This document shows positions 1 through 11,474 of a stretch of DNA of 64,000 nt, one piece after another. Within the stretch, counting starts at the first letter, position 1; every line of letters begins with the position of its first letter. Position numbers and translations under genes: made by a program. The stretch comes from Methanocellales archaeon (GTDB taxonomy: Archaea; Halobacteriota; UBA148), in contig JAQUQR010000006.1 of assembly GCA_028715985.1 (NCBI GenBank), forward strand, positions 1-64,000. The letters run 5' to 3'. The notes beneath the pieces were generated by a model that was not told the DNA's origin, made no database searches, and saw only the letters and a list, made by a program, of their open reading frames with translations.

Positions 1-142
1 TGTCCTGGCTTGGGGCGGTAACAATGTTTCATGAACCCCCATTGCCCATCTGATAACTCTTCAAACCTCAATTTTCATCCCCTCAGGCAGAAGAGAGGCC
101 TCAAACTATAACTACTTTTGAAATGAGCTCTAATGTAAAACC

Positions 143-1606
143 CTAATCGCCCAGCGGATAATTCGGCGTCTCGTCTGTAATCAGGACATCATGCGGATGA
201 CCCTCATAATATCCGGCTGGCGTGATCCTGACAAATCTCGACTTTTTGTGCATCTCCTCCACGTTCTGTGCGCCAATATAGCCCATGGCTGATCTAAGCC
301 CACCTACCAATTGATAAAGCATCTCTCCGACGGTTCCAGAGTAGGGAATCGCGCCCTCAACACCCTCTGGCACGAACTTCGTCTTGCTGAGATATCTGTC
401 CGTGCTCTCTCCGCTGGACATGGCACCAAGTGAGCCCATACCCCTGTATTGCTTGTACCTTCTTCCTTTGATGGTGACCATTCGCCCAGGAGCTTCATCA
501 GTTCCTGCCAACAAATTACCTAGCATGAGAACATCAGCGCCTATTGCGATGGCTTTAGCTACATCGCCTGAATATCTGATCCCCCCATCGGCGATCAAGG
601 GTATGTCATGCTTATGAGTGATATCTGCAACCTCTGCTATGGCGGTTAGTTGTGGAACTCCGACTCCAGCCACTAATCTTGTTATACAAATAGACCCCGG
701 GCCAACTCCTACCTTCACTCCATCCACGAAGTCAACCAATTCTTCAGCAGCATCTGCGGTTGCAATGTTGCCCACTACCACATCTGCATTAACGTTCTTT
801 TTGATTATTCTAGCAGAGTCTACGACGTTCATGTTGTGCGCATGCGCACAGTCTATCATCAGCACATTCGCACCTGCTTTATCCAGAGCAATAGCTCTCT
901 CGACGTCGAAAGGACCTACTGCTGCTGCCACCATTAGGTGGTCACTTTCATCCCTGCTCGCCAGGGGGTATTGCCTTCGCTGAAGAATGTTCTGCATGGC
1001 AATTATGCCCTTGAGATTGCCCTTTTCGTCCACGACAGGAAGCCGCTCCACCTTGTGCTCATACATTTTGTCGAGTGCCCCCTCTAACGATACGCCCTCG
1101 TATGCGGTGATCAGGTCTTTTGTCATCACGTCTTTGACCTCTTTCGTGGGATCAGACTCAACGAGAGGAAGAATGTCCCTTCTGCTGACTATTCCCACCA
1201 ATTTTTTATCGACTATGGGGACGGCACCAACCTCCTCCTCCGTCATTAGACGCCAAACCGCTTTGACAGAATAGTCTGGTGTGGCCGTTAAAACATCTCT
1301 CACCAGAAGCTCATCAGCTCTTTTTACCTCATGTACCTCATTTATCTGTTTTTCTTTGCTCATATTTCGGTGGATTACGCCCATGCCCCCTTCCCGTGCC
1401 ATGGCGATTGCCATGTTTGCCTCCGTTACGGTATCCATCGCAGCGCTTACAAGAGGCAAGTTAATCAAGATGTTCCTCGATACTCGCGATTTAACATCCG
1501 CTTTGTCCGGCTCAACTCGTGACTCATTTGGGAGGAGCAAAACGTCATCAAAAGTAATTCCCATGGGGACATCTAATTTCTTCGTGAACACGTCCTTCAC
1601 CCGCAT
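143..1606 (-). CDS. guaB: Inosine-5'-monophosphate dehydrogenase
   Basis: Catalyses NAD-dependent oxidation of IMP to XMP, the committed step to GMP; the next enzyme, GuaA, is encoded at 45608. The product of about 487 residues has the N-terminal barrel start [11 protein letters not shown], a tandem CBS pair at about residues 95-210, and the catalytic loop [11 protein letters not shown] with the nucleophilic Cys near residue 308. The reading frame stays open upstream to 1774, but the extra 56 residues are basic and unlike the family, so I start at the ATG at 1606. A GGAG directly abuts that ATG, so the in-frame GTG six bases further on (1600) is an equally good start. Cytoplasmic. The identity is certain; only the start is open. 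Confidence 0.95.
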   Translation of the reverse strand: MRVKDVFTKKLDVPMGITFDDVLLLPNESRVEPDKADVKSRVSRNILINLPLVSAAMDTVTEANMAIAMAREGGMGVIHRNMSKEKQINEVHEVKRADELLVRDVLTATPDYSVKAVWRLMTEEEVGAVPIVDKKLVGIVSRRDILPLVESDPTKEVKDVMTKDLITAYEGVSLEGALDKMYEHKVERLPVVDEKGNLKGIIAMQNILQRRQYPLASRDESDHLMVAAAVGPFDVERAIALDKAGANVLMIDCAHAHNMNVVDSARIIKKNVNADVVVGNIATADAAEELVDFVDGVKVGVGPGSICITRLVAGVGVPQLTAIAEVADITHKHDIPLIADGGIRYSGDVAKAIAIGADVLMLGNLLAGTDEAPGRMVTIKGRRYKQYRGMGSLGAMSSGESTDRYLSKTKFVPEGVEGAIPYSGTVGEMLYQLVGGLRSAMGYIGAQNVEEMHKKSRFVRITPAGYYEGHPHDVLITDETPNYPLGD

Positions 1607-1778
1607 CTCCTTTTGGGTTAATAAGAGTCTTTTCCCTAATGAACTTTTGGTTGATAAGCTCTTATGAATCTTTGGATGTTGCATCTCTCGTTTTAAGAAA
1701 TTTTTTTTTAGAATGTGGGAAAGAAGAATAGTTCGTGGGCGTGAGAAGATCGGGTGAATGCTGCAGATTGGCATGCTG
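1607..1778 (-). promoter_or_regulatory. Leader/promoter region of guaB
   Basis: If guaB starts near 1606, 172 bases separate it from the stop of the upstream DHH-family gene. The reading frame remains open here by chance, but the encoded residues do not resemble IMP dehydrogenase. A T-rich stretch at 1687-1698 on the plus strand (A-rich on the minus strand) lies where a promoter could sit. No clear TATA box was identified. Confidence 0.3.
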
Positions 1779-2798
1779 TTAGCTACTGGTTTCCATAATC
1801 GAGAAATACCTTGATGAAATCACGCTCTTTATGGAATCAAATAGCAATTCCTTGTATTTTGCAGCATTTATGTCCTCAGCTAGGACAGTCTCGAATACCC
1901 CTAGTGGGACTTCGACATAGGCATATTCAGGCATCCCGCTCACAGTCCCCCATATGCCAAAAGCTTTATCCAACATATTTCTCATATGGACCTCGATATC
2001 CTTGGATTTAGCATATATCCCGATCTTAGCCTTGTCGATCGCAAATACAAGAACAGTTGAAATGCTCTCCAGATCCAATAAATAGTCACAAACCTTTGGT
2101 AAAGTGCTCATATCCTTCGTGTAGCCTATGGTGGTCACAAGGTGGGTCTCTTTTATCAGCTTGTTATCGATGGCTTTTGCTAAATCTGAAAAAGTCTCTG
2201 ATCGAATAGATGGATGTTCCAACTTCATAAGAAGATTCATATCTATCTTTGGAAGAATTTGATAATACGTATCCAAATCAAACTTATGCAAGCCTGTTCT
2301 GAGGCCCCTTGTCCTTTCCCGGATGGCATATAGTAATAGAGTTGCTAGCTGTTTGTCCATTGTAATATTCAGTCTTTTGAGATATTCTACCATGATACTG
2401 GATGTAGTTCCTGTATCTGCTCTAATGTCCTTTAATTGGGCCTTTATTTCCTTGACGTCACCTACATATTGAGATATGACCATTATGGGGGGACGATCTA
2501 TGTATTTTAATTGACTTGGCACTGCGTCGATGAAAGCCAGCTCTCCAACAAGGTTGGCAGGACTTTGCAATAAGTTTAGATGGTTTTCCATAATGTTAAG
2601 GAGCCTCTTGTTCTGAACTTCGCCCCTGTAAAATATCTTGGCGTCTTTATGAAAATGCTCCGCTATCCGTTTAAGAGCTAAAGCGCTGGCCAATGAATCA
2701 GGTATTGGGTCCTCCTTTATTACTATGGATAACGTCTCACACGAGGATACCAGTTTCTTTAGTTGACGGCCAAACAACATTCTTATGTTAGGGTTCAT
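1779..2798 (-). CDS. DHH-superfamily phosphoesterase-like protein with degenerate motif
   Basis: The 339-residue protein has the overall look of archaeal DHH/NrnA-like phosphoesterases. The N-terminal region around residues 28-42 reads EDPIPDSLASALAL, where active members have a D-x-D-x-D pattern such as DPDADAIGSALAL. Two metal-binding aspartates appear to be replaced (I/P and S), and no DHH triad is evident in the expected place further on. It may therefore be a non-catalytic relative, perhaps a nucleotide or RNA binder. It lies upstream of guaB in the same direction and has its own upstream region with a TATA-like TTATTTAAAAT on the minus strand near 2850. Function unknown; the family assignment is moderately sure. 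Confidence 0.6.
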   Translation of the reverse strand: MNPNIRMLFGRQLKKLVSSCETLSIVIKEDPIPDSLASALALKRIAEHFHKDAKIFYRGEVQNKRLLNIMENHLNLLQSPANLVGELAFIDAVPSQLKYIDRPPIMVISQYVGDVKEIKAQLKDIRADTGTTSSIMVEYLKRLNITMDKQLATLLLYAIRERTRGLRTGLHKFDLDTYYQILPKIDMNLLMKLEHPSIRSETFSDLAKAIDNKLIKETHLVTTIGYTKDMSTLPKVCDYLLDLESISTVLVFAIDKAKIGIYAKSKDIEVHMRNMLDKAFGIWGTVSGMPEYAYVEVPLGVFETVLAEDINAAKYKELLFDSIKSVISSRYFSIMETSS

Positions 2799-2844
2799 TT
2801 CATCACTGCGGGGATATGTGTATTTGATGTAATGTAATAATTGA

Positions 2845-2862
2845 GACTATTTTAAATAAGCG
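2845..2862 (-). promoter_or_regulatory. Putative TATA box for the DHH-like gene
   Basis: On the minus strand the sequence reads GCTTATTTAAAATAG, an archaeal TATA-like element about 50 bases upstream of the ATG at 2798. Spacing allows a transcription start near 2825 with a short leader. Assigned by eye only. Confidence 0.35.
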
Positions 2863-2955
2863 GTGTTTTGGAAGGATAATATTAGTACTAATGCTATGTT
2901 TAGCGTTTGAAGGCTCATATGGTATAATGTAATGACCCAAGAAATTTTGTAAACC

Positions 2956-2984
2956 ATCCCCTGAAAAGCTGTTGGGCAGGGGAT
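2956..2984 (-). terminator. Hairpin downstream of pscS
   Basis: ATCCCCTG at 2956-2963 pairs perfectly with CAGGGGAT at 2977-2984 across a 13-base loop. It begins 16 bases beyond the pscS stop on the minus strand, at the end of the ten-gene operon. No long T run follows, so it could be a processing or stability hairpin instead of a classical terminator. Confidence 0.45.
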
Positions 2985-2999
2985 TCAATTCATTCTTGC

Positions 3000-4145
<1,146 letters not shown>

Positions 4146-4718
4146 TCACCATCCAACGCCAGTTGCTCCAACGCCAGTTGCGATCAAATGGGCAACCCTC
4201 AAAGGCTCTGGAATGCGACTATGGATTGAGGTAAGTTGTATCAGGTCTCTTGAACTGGATAGGTCAATGCCGCAGATTTGTATGTAGACCTTATCCTTTC
4301 CAGCGACTTCAAAAACCTCTCCTGCACGCTGAATAAAGTTCCATCTCTCTTCCGGATGCTCAAGATTCTGCAACGCACTATGAATCTGCTCAAAGTCTGG
4401 CAAGGAATCCATCACCACAATCACTGGCAGATTGGTTTGCTCTTGCAATGTAGGGATGTCTACAACGTTAAAGCCTGCATATGTGATCCCATTAAGCATG
4501 ATCACGCGTATCTGATCGTAGTGCTTGGTATTCTTGGCAAGCGCAATAATTTTTTCCGTCGCATCGTAGCCATCTCTGGTCATTTCGGTGCGAAGGACGC
4601 AGTCCAGCCAATCCGCACCCCTAAAAATCGTCCCTATAACCATTATTTTATCCGATACGAGCGGTCCATCATCGATGGCCAGTATCCTGATTTCTGGTTT
4701 TACGTGCATCTTCTGCAT
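4146..4718 (-). CDS. DUF99 / UPF0215 family protein (endonuclease V-like fold)
   Basis: This is a 190-residue archaeal protein with the family opening RILAIDDGPL and internal IMLNGITYAGFNVVDI. DUF99 proteins resemble endonuclease V in fold but have no firmly assigned role. The annotated start overlaps the rpoL reading frame by 50 bases; an internal ATG at 4709 (MHVKPEIRIL) shortens the overlap only slightly, so overlap with rpoL is real. Its place between RNA polymerase subunit L and SepCysS in one operon suggests a nucleic-acid role, but that is inference. Confidence 0.8.
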   Translation of the reverse strand: MQKMHVKPEIRILAIDDGPLVSDKIMVIGTIFRGADWLDCVLRTEMTRDGYDATEKIIALAKNTKHYDQIRVIMLNGITYAGFNVVDIPTLQEQTNLPVIVVMDSLPDFEQIHSALQNLEHPEERWNFIQRAGEVFEVAGKDKVYIQICGIDLSSSRDLIQLTSIHSRIPEPLRVAHLIATGVGATGVGW

Positions 4719-4983
4719 TCTTCTTAAATTTTCTCTTGAATTCAGCGCATTGTTTACCCAATCTGTTAGCTGCCTCTGACAACGCTATAATCGGATCCAT
4801 ATCCTTCGTTCGGATATACAGCACCGGATTACTGATATCTGGCTGCTTGATGTCATAGGAAGCGATTGTCACTTTTTCATCCTCCAAGAGGGTGGATTTC
4901 AGTGCATTTAAAAGCGTATGGGTTTCGCCGACTATCTCCAACTTCATTTCCAGAGGAGTTTTATTCAAGATCTTGATCTCCAT
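4669..4983 (-). CDS. rpoL: DNA-directed RNA polymerase subunit L (Rpo11)
   Basis: A small subunit that pairs with RpoD (Rpo3) in the archaeal RNA polymerase assembly platform. The protein starts MEIKILNKTPLEMKLEI and carries the typical histidine in GETHTLLNAL followed by LL. I chose the ATG at 4983 because GGTGAG, part of which is the csl4 stop region, lies 8 bases upstream; a GTG at 4992 is too close to it. The C-terminus is basic and longer than usual, and it extends into the start of the DUF99 gene, a translational-coupling arrangement. Confident assignment. Confidence 0.92.
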   Translation of the reverse strand: MEIKILNKTPLEMKLEIVGETHTLLNALKSTLLEDEKVTIASYDIKQPDISNPVLYIRTKDMDPIIALSEAANRLGKQCAEFKRKFKKNAEDARKTRNQDTGHR

Positions 4984-4996
4984 TCTTTTCACTCAC

Positions 4997-5566
4997 CTAT
5001 ATGCTGCCGGATCCATAATCATCAGCGATCTTTCGTGTTTCAATGCGCCCACATTTAGGACATTCCAATTTATCGTCTTTCCTCTTCAATCCTACCCTGC
5101 ATCGGGAACAAATGGCTTTTATCACCCCTAAACTCTTGTTATCGGTACTCAGCCGCAATGTCTTGTCATCGATGACCTTTGCCCTTACTATGTCCTGAAA
5201 GCCAAATTCATAGCCCAATTCCTTGACATATGCATCTTTTATATTTGATATGTGAATCGCTCCCTGTTTTAGGGTGGCTATTTCTCTGTCCTCTTGGCCC
5301 TTTATCCGAGCGATATCCACTAGTACGACTGAACTCTTAATATCTGAAACCCGACCTATGACAATATCCCCAACTTTGGGAACAGGTGGCATGCATGTCT
5401 GAGGCACTATAGATATGCTTCTATCCTTTGTATCGATTTTTACGACTCCTGTGCAAGCCGCATATATATTGCCCTTGTCTTTATAAGTTCCGTTCATGGA
5501 AAGAAACTCTTCAGAAGTTCCCAGAAAGTCGCCGGGTATGGCAAAATTTTCCTTTATTTTTGACAT
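4997..5566 (-). CDS. csl4: Exosome complex RNA-binding protein Csl4
   Basis: A cap subunit of the archaeal exosome, which degrades and tails RNA from the 3' end. The 189-residue protein has the N-terminal [14 protein letters not shown] segment, a central S1 domain around residues 60-140, and a C-terminal zinc ribbon with paired cysteines (CSRCRVG and CPKCGR). Its start overlaps the end of the methyltransferase gene by 13 bases. The dph2-methyltransferase-csl4-rpoL order is a conserved archaeal neighbourhood, which supports both this call and those of its neighbours. Confidence 0.93.
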   Translation of the reverse strand: MSKIKENFAIPGDFLGTSEEFLSMNGTYKDKGNIYAACTGVVKIDTKDRSISIVPQTCMPPVPKVGDIVIGRVSDIKSSVVLVDIARIKGQEDREIATLKQGAIHISNIKDAYVKELGYEFGFQDIVRAKVIDDKTLRLSTDNKSLGVIKAICSRCRVGLKRKDDKLECPKCGRIETRKIADDYGSGSI

Positions 5567-6183
5567 TTCTCTTTCTCCTTCCTTTCAAATCTATATAACT
5601 CTACGTTCACCATCTTTATATCTTTCTTGTGAAACTTAAATGTCCATCTTATTGGGAAATCGATCGATTTCTGATGGGTTATGACGCCCTGTGGCTGGAT
5701 GAATTTACTGATGAACTCCCTACTACCAACGTTATGGAGCGAGTAAACAACTTCTCCGATCTCCAGTGCCTTTCGCAAAAAAGGGCGGTCAAGTCCCTTT
5801 CTTTGAGCTCCGAAAGGAGGGTTCATTATCACAGCAGGGCTTAAATCTGCTCGACTGCGTACGGCAAAATCTTTCACGTCACAACATATGGGACAGATGT
5901 CAACTCCCAGCCTTTCAGCATTTGCTCTGGCGATGTGCAGTGCATCTAAATCCGAGTCTATGCCTATAACCTTTTCTGCTCCAAGCAGCTTCGCTCCAAT
6001 GGCGAGGATGCCAGTGCCACAACCCAGGTCAAACACAATGCCGTTGAGGTCTCCTTGCATGTATGCGAAGTGGAGCAGCTCAGCTGCTATTGGCGCAGGA
6101 GTCTCATACTGCTCCTTGCGTACATCAGGTGCTGAGAAGCCCTTAACGCTCTCCAGAATCATCTCGAGTTGTTTTTTCTTCAT
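5554..6183 (-). CDS. METTL5-like N6-adenine methyltransferase
   Basis: A SAM-dependent class I methyltransferase with the motif I region [15 protein letters not shown] and the N6-adenine catalytic motif [10 protein letters not shown]. The [15 protein letters not shown] segment is characteristic of archaeal METTL5-type enzymes, whose eukaryotic counterpart methylates an adenine of small-subunit rRNA. The target here is inferred from that family. The frame extends to 6246, but those codons overlap dph2, so I start at ATG 6183, one base past the dph2 stop, with GGATAGG upstream. The 209-residue product fits the family. Confidence 0.88.
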   Translation of the reverse strand: MKKKQLEMILESVKGFSAPDVRKEQYETPAPIAAELLHFAYMQGDLNGIVFDLGCGTGILAIGAKLLGAEKVIGIDSDLDALHIARANAERLGVDICPICCDVKDFAVRSRADLSPAVIMNPPFGAQRKGLDRPFLRKALEIGEVVYSLHNVGSREFISKFIQPQGVITHQKSIDFPIRWTFKFHKKDIKMVNVELYRFERKEKEKCQK

Positions 6184-6184
6184 C

Positions 6185-7150
6185 CTATCCCAACATCTCA
6201 TCGAACTTGATCTGGCTCCAGTCCCGCTCGCCCAATACGATCTCAAATTCGATAGGCGTGATCATCGGCGTCTTGAATAATGCTGCATCATCTATTGCTA
6301 TCCTCGGGCAGGCAGTGTTGACGAATGCATCTACTTTGAAAAAGAGCAGCAGCTCTGGAGTAATTTCATTCATTGAAATCAGGTGTGCTTCTAACCCCTT
6401 TTCCAAGGCCTTTTCTTGTAATTTCCTAGCTAGCTCTATCCTTGTTTGTGCGCTCTTTGTGCTGACTAGGATTCCAAACGTTTTCGCACTTAGCGCTTTG
6501 GCGATGATAGCATAGCGCTGACGAAGAATCGGCTTAGGATCGATCTCCCGCACCTCCTTTGACATCGGATCTGCTATGATTACGCGCTTGGAGGTAGCAA
6601 GGGTAACGCCCAATGGATGAAAGTCCCCGCTCCCAATATATATGAATTCGTCCGCATCTATGCGAGCAGCGGAAAAGTTACAACCGAGTATCTGGCCGTC
6701 ATATTTGATTCTGGAATCCCCTTTTCCTATCAGGCAATCCTTTCCATGTTGCAGGAGGTAATCCCTTGCCTCACCTAACTTGTGAACGTGCTGTACAGTG
6801 GTAATCAGTCCAACCCTCTTTCCCTTAATCATCTTGATCGCCTGTTCCAGGACTGGAATGACATCGGCATCGGATCTGACTTCGATAAAAGCCACCTTAT
6901 CTCTGGGCTTCATCTCGGCATGCCCAAAATGAAACAATAGGTCCACTTCCCTTAGAAGAAACTCGTCCAGATCACATGCACCATAGCAAGGGCTTCCAGA
7001 GATTAAAACGATGGCATCCGTTCTCTCCTCAATTTTTTTTGCCAGCTCTAATGCAGATCGCCTTAACCCCTCTGGAAACTGGAGTCCGATCTTTTTGGCG
7101 CCTCTTTCCTCTATGGTGTCTAGGATTCGATCTAACTCATATTTGTTCAT
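6185..7150 (-). CDS. dph2: Diphthamide biosynthesis enzyme Dph2
   Basis: A radical-SAM-like [4Fe-4S] enzyme that transfers the 3-amino-3-carboxypropyl group of SAM to a histidine of elongation factor 2, the first step of diphthamide synthesis. The 321-residue protein carries the three expected cluster cysteines in separate domains: [13 protein letters not shown] near residue 55, LGCNFSAAR near 160 and [11 protein letters not shown] near 280. It lies 4 bases after hpt and immediately before the methyltransferase gene. A clear archaeal Dph2. Confidence 0.94.
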   Translation of the reverse strand: MNKYELDRILDTIEERGAKKIGLQFPEGLRRSALELAKKIEERTDAIVLISGSPCYGACDLDEFLLREVDLLFHFGHAEMKPRDKVAFIEVRSDADVIPVLEQAIKMIKGKRVGLITTVQHVHKLGEARDYLLQHGKDCLIGKGDSRIKYDGQILGCNFSAARIDADEFIYIGSGDFHPLGVTLATSKRVIIADPMSKEVREIDPKPILRQRYAIIAKALSAKTFGILVSTKSAQTRIELARKLQEKALEKGLEAHLISMNEITPELLLFFKVDAFVNTACPRIAIDDAALFKTPMITPIEFEIVLGERDWSQIKFDEMLG

Positions 7151-7154
7151 AGCC

Positions 7155-7706
7155 TTAACAGAGGACGGCCTTGCCCTCAGAAACTTCCACTCTAGCTAAT
7201 ACTTTAAGAGGGTACCCCCTCTCTTTGATTTTCTGTGCCCCGTCTCCCCTACTGATTACAACAGCTATGTCCTTGATCTCCGCACCCGTCTTTTCTATGG
7301 CTTTGATCGTTGCCAGCATCGTGCCTCCGGTACTTATGACATCGTCGACGATCAGCACTTCATCTCCTTTATGAATGCCATTCATGTACAATTGACCTTT
7401 GGAATAGCCTGTTGATTGATTGATGACAATTTCCCCCGGCAGGTCGTATTTCTTTTTTCTGATGATCACCAATGGAATATCTGTGGATAACGAAAGGGCT
7501 GTTCCGATATGGATGCCCATGGCCTCTATTGTGACTATCTTGTCCACATCCACGTTCGCTATCTTGAGAATGTAAGCGCCCACCTCTCGGATCAGATCAG
7601 ATCGTAATTCCGGCACGCCATCAGTTATGGGATGGATGAAATAGGGGTATTCTCCGCGTTTGATCACGGATGCATTCAGCAAGGATTCTTTTAGCCTATT
7701 TAACAT
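7155..7706 (-). CDS. hpt: Hypoxanthine/guanine phosphoribosyltransferase
   Basis: A purine salvage enzyme joining hypoxanthine or guanine to PRPP. The 183-residue protein has the PRPP-binding signature [14 protein letters not shown] at about residues 112-125 and the archaeal HPRT opening around [17 protein letters not shown]. Its start overlaps the end of mfnA by 11 bases. Together with guaB and guaA elsewhere in the window it covers GMP supply. An adenine-preferring paralogue cannot be fully excluded, but the N-terminal block matches the methanogen hypoxanthine/guanine type. Confidence 0.87.
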   Translation of the reverse strand: MLNRLKESLLNASVIKRGEYPYFIHPITDGVPELRSDLIREVGAYILKIANVDVDKIVTIEAMGIHIGTALSLSTDIPLVIIRKKKYDLPGEIVINQSTGYSKGQLYMNGIHKGDEVLIVDDVISTGGTMLATIKAIEKTGAEIKDIAVVISRGDGAQKIKERGYPLKVLARVEVSEGKAVLC

Positions 7707-8823
7707 CGTTCATTACCTCCTCTAAATCGTCAAGGAATTCTCCTAAACTTTCTTCAGTTATATGTGGCATTATGATCAATCTAAGCGCTTTCGGTTTAAT
7801 GGTCTCTGATACATACCACTTTCTTCTCTCCAGTTTTGATAAGACCTCCTTCAAATTTGGGACTTGGAGTGCAAGGACATTGAGCACGGGTTCGATGACG
7901 GGAACGGCTCCAAGACTTATGCCCCTCTTCTCTGCAACCCTGGTCAGCCGCATGCACGTATCCACGATGCGTTTGTAGCCCCTGCGTCCGAGATGCTTGA
8001 AAACCGCATAGGTCGCTGCTACGGAAGCGCCGGACCTGGTTCCTGTGAGTGAGTGTTGTTTTTCTTCCTGATAAGCTGAAACCATTAACTGGTCCATCTG
8101 CTCTCCATATCGAAATAGCAAGCCGCCTGAAGCTATGGTGCTGGCGCCCATCTTATGCGGATCCACTGTGATCGATGATACCCCCTCCAGCCTAAAATCA
8201 AATTTATAGTCTTCCTTTAAGAAAGGGATGATAAGGCCACCGAAGGCAGCATCCACATGTAGAAATAGGTCCTCTGACAAGGCGATCTCTGATAATTGCT
8301 CGATTGGGTCTATCTGTCCGTACTCAGTGGTGCCAGCTATTCCCACAAGTGCTATGGTGTTTTCATCGATAAGGTTTTCCACGGATGCTAGGTCCACTCG
8401 ATAGCATTTATCCAACGATGCTTTTCTTAACTCCAGCCCGAGAATTTTCGCTGCCTTCTCAAAGGAAAAATGCGCCGATGCAGGAACTATTACGTTTGGT
8501 TTCCTTTTGGAGTTCAGGTCCCTTGCTACCCGAAGAGCCTGGATATTCGATTCAGTCCCCCCCGTAGTGATATATCCGAAGGCTTTTTGCGCACCCAAAA
8601 GAGAGGCAAGCATCTCTATTACACGGGTTTCCAGCTCCTTGGTGCCGGAGAAAAGATGTGCATCTCCCAAATTCGTTTCTACGAACTTCTGATGAACGCG
8701 GATGGCCAGTGGGTGTGGCCTAGTGCACATCGAACTAAATACTCGATTGAACGGCGCCTCCTTGGCCCTGACCTGGCATAGGAAATCCAGTATTTCCTCT
8801 TCGGAAATCCCCCGTTCATCCAC
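7696..8823 (-). CDS. mfnA: L-tyrosine (or L-aspartate) decarboxylase MfnA
   Basis: A PLP-dependent group II decarboxylase that makes tyramine for methanofuran in methanogens; in some archaea the homologue makes beta-alanine for CoA. The 375-residue length is typical. The PLP lysine is in VDPHKMGAS at about residue 224, and the aspartate-containing HVDAAFGG block lies near 190. The start is a GTG at 8823 that directly abuts the ppsA stop (8824-8826). Together with beta-RFAP synthase at 14400 it points to an archaeal C1 pathway. Confidence 0.9.
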   Translation of the reverse strand: MDERGISEEEILDFLCQVRAKEAPFNRVFSSMCTRPHPLAIRVHQKFVETNLGDAHLFSGTKELETRVIEMLASLLGAQKAFGYITTGGTESNIQALRVARDLNSKRKPNVIVPASAHFSFEKAAKILGLELRKASLDKCYRVDLASVENLIDENTIALVGIAGTTEYGQIDPIEQLSEIALSEDLFLHVDAAFGGLIIPFLKEDYKFDFRLEGVSSITVDPHKMGASTIASGGLLFRYGEQMDQLMVSAYQEEKQHSLTGTRSGASVAATYAVFKHLGRRGYKRIVDTCMRLTRVAEKRGISLGAVPVIEPVLNVLALQVPNLKEVLSKLERRKWYVSETIKPKALRLIIMPHITEESLGEFLDDLEEVMNDVK

Positions 8824-11085
8824 TTAAGATCTCCTCGCAACATTGAGAAGTATCGCTTTTTCAGACCTTAGAACAGCTTCCCTGACCGACTCAACGGCAT
8901 CTACGTTGGCAGATATGCTGGTTATGCCAAGCTCAACCAATTTCTTTGCCATGGAAGGGGAGGAACCAGCTTGTCCGCAAATGGATGTTTTTACACCTGC
9001 CCTGTTGCACTCCTTGATAACATCCTCTATTAGCTTTATTACAGCAGGATGAGTCTCCTCATATAGGTCTGCAACATTCTCATTGTTCCTATCAACGGCA
9101 AGCGTGTATTGAGTTAGGTCATTTGTGCCAAATGAGATGAAGTCGAGGCCTTCTTCGATGAATTGATCGATAACCAATGCGGATGCGGGTGTTTCAACCA
9201 TGATTCCTAACTCGATCTTATCCAACTCCAAGCCAGATTCAACCATGATCTGCTTTGCCTTCCTCAACTCCTTCGGATGCTGTACCATTGGGAGCATTAT
9301 GCCAATGTTATCATACCCTAGCGCATACAATTTCTTGAATGCCTGTAGTTCGAGCTTGAAATGCCCCACATCACTTAGATCGCGCCTGATACCTCGCCAC
9401 CCCATCATGGGGTTGTGCTCGACTGGCTCATCCTCGCCGCCTTGCATGCTCTTGAATTCATCGGTCGGAGCATCCAGCGTTCTCACCCAGACGGATCTGG
9501 GGTAAAACGCATCTGCAACGATGCGGATTCCTTTGACCAGTTCGTCAACGTACTCTTCCGATTTACCTTCTTTGATGTATAATGCGGGGTGTTTGCCCAG
9601 CCCTAGAATCATGTGCTCAATCCTCAGCAACCCTACCCCATCTGCCCCGGTGGCCGCTGCTCTCTCTGCAGCCTCTGGAATCGATATGTTCACCTTGACC
9701 TCGGTGACCGTGACTTGTCTTGCTCTTGCTACTGGCGCTGCGACTCCCTCTTCTTTGACGATAGCTTGCTCTACTTTCCCTTTATACACATGTCCCTTTT
9801 CACCGTCGATCGTCACCACCTTCACATCCTTCAGCACCTTCGTACCTTTTTTGGTGCCAACAATGCACGGGGTTCCAAGTTCTCGGGATACTATGGCGGC
9901 GTGACAAGTCAATCCCCCTTCATCGGTTATGACTCCTACGGCCCTCTTCATTGCTGTAACCATGTCGGGCGTTGTCATTTGGGTTACTAAAATGTCTCCC
10001 TCTCCCACCTTGTCCAACTCATCAAGTTTTGATATGATCTCAACGTTTCCATAAGCAAGACCAGGTGAAGCGCCAATCCCCTCTAAAATCAGTTCTCCTG
10101 TCCCCCCTGATTCTCCCCTCTCAGCCTTTTTTTGGATGGTGGTAATTGGGCGAGATTGCAACATGTAGATTTTTCCATCTGCTATGGCCCATTCCACATC
10201 CTGAGGTGCACCGTAATGGTTTTCCACGATCTCCCCGAGTTCGGTCAGCTTCATCACCTCACCATCGGTCAAAACTGGTTTGTCCTTCATATCATCTGGA
10301 ACCTTCTTTTGGACGGTCTTTCCAGTGTCTTTGTCTTTGACGTGCATGAGGTTCTTGGTTGCGATGTGGCGTTGGACGATTTTTTTCGTCCGCCTATCGA
10401 CAACATAATTGTCAGGTGACACCGCTCCAGAGACAACCGCTTCACCTAACCCCCAGTCAGCTTCGATAATCGTCGTGGGCTCCCCGGAAGTGGGGTGTGA
10501 GGTAAACAATACACCAGCTTTGTCCGCATCCACCATTGTCTGGATGATGACGGCAATATTCACATGCTCATGCTCAAATCCCTGCTTTGCCCTATAGAAT
10601 ATCGCCCTCGCACCATACAATGAACCCCAACACCTCTTCACCGCCTCTAAAACGGCTTTCCCTCCATGAATGTTGAGAAAAGTCTCTTGTTGGCCGGCAA
10701 AGGATGCATTTGGTAAATCCTCAGCTGTGGCCGATGAGCGAACGGCAACAAAAACTGCCTCGCCCTCCCTCTCGCATAATTTATCATATGCCTCCAAGAT
10801 GGCTGCCTTCATCTCAGAAGGCATTTCAGCATTGAGTATCAGGCTTTTAGCCCTTTTCGCTGCATTCTTGAGAGCCTCAGAATCATCCACATCTATTTCC
10901 AATGACTCAAACAACCTTTTTGCAATCCCCGTCTCATCTAGGAATTGTCTGAACGCGTGTGCTGTTACTGCAAAACCCCTTGGAACCGGCAGCTCTTCGT
11001 TCATCATCTCACCGAGGCTGGCGCCTTTTCCGCCAACCAAGGCAACATCCTTAGACCTTACCTCTTCCAACCATACGATTACCAT
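8824..11085 (-). CDS. ppsA: Phosphoenolpyruvate synthase
   Basis: Converts pyruvate, ATP and water to PEP, AMP and phosphate for gluconeogenesis. The 753 residues hold the ATP-grasp domain (about 1-320), the swivelling phospho-His domain with LTCHAAIVSRE (His about 395), and the PEP/pyruvate-binding barrel ending with the catalytic Cys in SICGQAGSSP. The AMP it makes could feed the AMP phosphorylase-RuBisCO pathway encoded at 59.6-63.3 kb. It is second in the operon, 2 bases after the HTH regulator gene, which probably controls it. Confidence 0.95.
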   Translation of the reverse strand: MVIVWLEEVRSKDVALVGGKGASLGEMMNEELPVPRGFAVTAHAFRQFLDETGIAKRLFESLEIDVDDSEALKNAAKRAKSLILNAEMPSEMKAAILEAYDKLCEREGEAVFVAVRSSATAEDLPNASFAGQQETFLNIHGGKAVLEAVKRCWGSLYGARAIFYRAKQGFEHEHVNIAVIIQTMVDADKAGVLFTSHPTSGEPTTIIEADWGLGEAVVSGAVSPDNYVVDRRTKKIVQRHIATKNLMHVKDKDTGKTVQKKVPDDMKDKPVLTDGEVMKLTELGEIVENHYGAPQDVEWAIADGKIYMLQSRPITTIQKKAERGESGGTGELILEGIGASPGLAYGNVEIISKLDELDKVGEGDILVTQMTTPDMVTAMKRAVGVITDEGGLTCHAAIVSRELGTPCIVGTKKGTKVLKDVKVVTIDGEKGHVYKGKVEQAIVKEEGVAAPVARARQVTVTEVKVNISIPEAAERAAATGADGVGLLRIEHMILGLGKHPALYIKEGKSEEYVDELVKGIRIVADAFYPRSVWVRTLDAPTDEFKSMQGGEDEPVEHNPMMGWRGIRRDLSDVGHFKLELQAFKKLYALGYDNIGIMLPMVQHPKELRKAKQIMVESGLELDKIELGIMVETPASALVIDQFIEEGLDFISFGTNDLTQYTLAVDRNNENVADLYEETHPAVIKLIEDVIKECNRAGVKTSICGQAGSSPSMAKKLVELGITSISANVDAVESVREAVLRSEKAILLNVARRS

Positions 11086-11087
11086 TT

Positions 11088-11456
11088 TCAGACCTCCAAT
11101 TTTTCAAGTGCCATGCCCAAAATCTGATCGAGCTGAGTGGAGGAAATTCCAAACTCCTTTGCGATTCGTTCAAAAAAGGGAAACTCGATCTCATTGCCTT
11201 TGCAATACGCCTTGGTGGCTTCAGCTATGGCTAATGCGCCAACAAAATTCTGAATAAAATTCACAGTAGAGTTTACCTTGCCGTTCTCAATGCGGGAAAT
11301 CGTTTCTCTGCGAAGGTCCAGTAACTGACCAAGTTCTTTTTGAGTTATTCCATACTTTTTTCTGTAGGCTTGAATTGCGCTTCCATGCTCCGTTGACATG
11401 ACTATGTTGCCAGCAATGTCCTGCGCAAACTTGGCCAACCATTCGGGCGTGTACAT
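11088..11456 (-). CDS. XRE-type HTH transcriptional regulator preceding ppsA
   Basis: The 122-residue protein has a helix-turn-helix at about residues 33-60 (YGITQKELGQLLDLRRETISRIENGK) (the recognition helix is LRRETISRIE), then an alpha-helical C-terminal half that may sense a ligand or dimerise. It opens the ten-gene operon and ends 2 bases before ppsA. A GGGATGA Shine-Dalgarno precedes the ATG. An inverted repeat with TGTTACA arms lies 19-37 bases upstream, so autoregulation is likely. Control of ppsA and of divergent serA is inference from position. Confidence 0.8.
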   Translation of the reverse strand: MYTPEWLAKFAQDIAGNIVMSTEHGSAIQAYRKKYGITQKELGQLLDLRRETISRIENGKVNSTVNFIQNFVGALAIAEATKAYCKGNEIEFPFFERIAKEFGISSTQLDQILGMALEKLEV

Positions 11457-11474
11457 GTCATCCCTTCAGTTCAG

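Noticed and set aside
2803-2988. A 61-codon minus-strand frame between the DHH-like gene and pscS
   Set aside because: It crosses a promoter-like region and a hairpin, has no ribosome site and looks like no protein.
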